A DNA stretch of 64,000 nt, taken from Hormoscilla sp. GM7CHS1pb (GTDB lineage Bacteria > Cyanobacteriota > Cyanobacteriia > Cyanobacteriales > Desertifilaceae). A program made the position numbers and the translations under genes. Position 1 is the stretch's first letter. Each line of letters begins with the position of its first letter. The notes under the pieces are model-generated. The model was not told the origin of the DNA. It did no database searches and worked only from the letters and a program-made list of their open reading frames with translations. This document shows positions 63,999-64,000 of this stretch, one piece after another. Location of the stretch: assembly GCA_014323675.1 (NCBI GenBank), contig JACONN010000002.1, positions 1,904,001-1,968,000 on the forward strand, written 5' to 3'.

Positions 63999-64000
63999 AC

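Overview
The window comes from a filamentous-type cyanobacterium. Evidence: a PsbX gene next to a Ycf66 gene, a cyAbrB regulator, a YggT/Ycf19 protein, a chorismate-lyase-type gene, a two-domain polyphosphate kinase 2, many GCGATCGC (HIP1-like) sites, and abundant group II introns, IS elements and short palindromic repeats. The species cannot be named from the sequence.

Layout. 1-5.7 kb: end of a group II intron, then a decayed minus-strand leucine-rich-repeat/Ig-like mosaic gene interrupted by an ORF-less intron, a 67-bp palindrome and an ISKra4-type IS. 5.7-10.3 kb: a small gene carrying an in-frame palindrome, a decayed RND efflux operon with a frameshifted EF-hand gene between its halves, and two decayed toxin-antitoxin modules. 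10.4-12.3 kb: ftsH. 12.4-16 kb: repeat-rich, with cyAbrB and a transposase remnant. 16.1-19.5 kb: sdhB split by a group II intron. 19.6-24.8 kb: two beta-propeller lipoproteins, ycf66, psbX with an intron in its leader, yggT, accC. 25-28.9 kb: two copies of one IS5-type element, a duplicated tRNA-Leu(GAG) and a chorismate lyase gene. 28.9-32.9 kb: purF and purL. 32.9-38.8 kb: truncated intron, repeats, a broken methyltransferase with an intron, a broken pentapeptide gene. 38.8-40.8 kb: polyphosphate kinase 2 and an aspartic protease. 40.8-50.6 kb: an intron in the protease leader, a KDPG aldolase gene holding two group II introns 2 bp apart, and a broken phosphatase with an ORF-less intron. 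50.8-51.8 kb: a DUF1517 pseudogene. 51.8-64 kb: a cleaner metal-homeostasis island with two Zur/Fur-like boxes, two CobW-type GTPases, metallophosphoesterase, CysRS, ThrRS, a NicO-type transporter, two flavoproteins and a FeoB-like membrane GTPase.

Eleven group II introns (about 18 kb, 28 percent of the window) fall into two classes: about 2.4 kb introns encoding a roughly 590-597 residue reverse transcriptase with an HNH domain and ending in AAT, and 0.8-1.0 kb ORF-less introns whose exon junctions indicate an ACC 3' end. Overlaid on these are at least three families of small palindromes. One is about 70 bp, adds 69 bp (23 codons) where an empty site can be reconstructed, and is found inside reading frames, an intron and an IS. 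This coding-palindrome family and the doubly interrupted aldolase gene are the most unusual items.

Many reading frames are broken by loss of one base in G or C runs, including ftsH. Assembly error must therefore be weighed before calling all of them pseudogenes.
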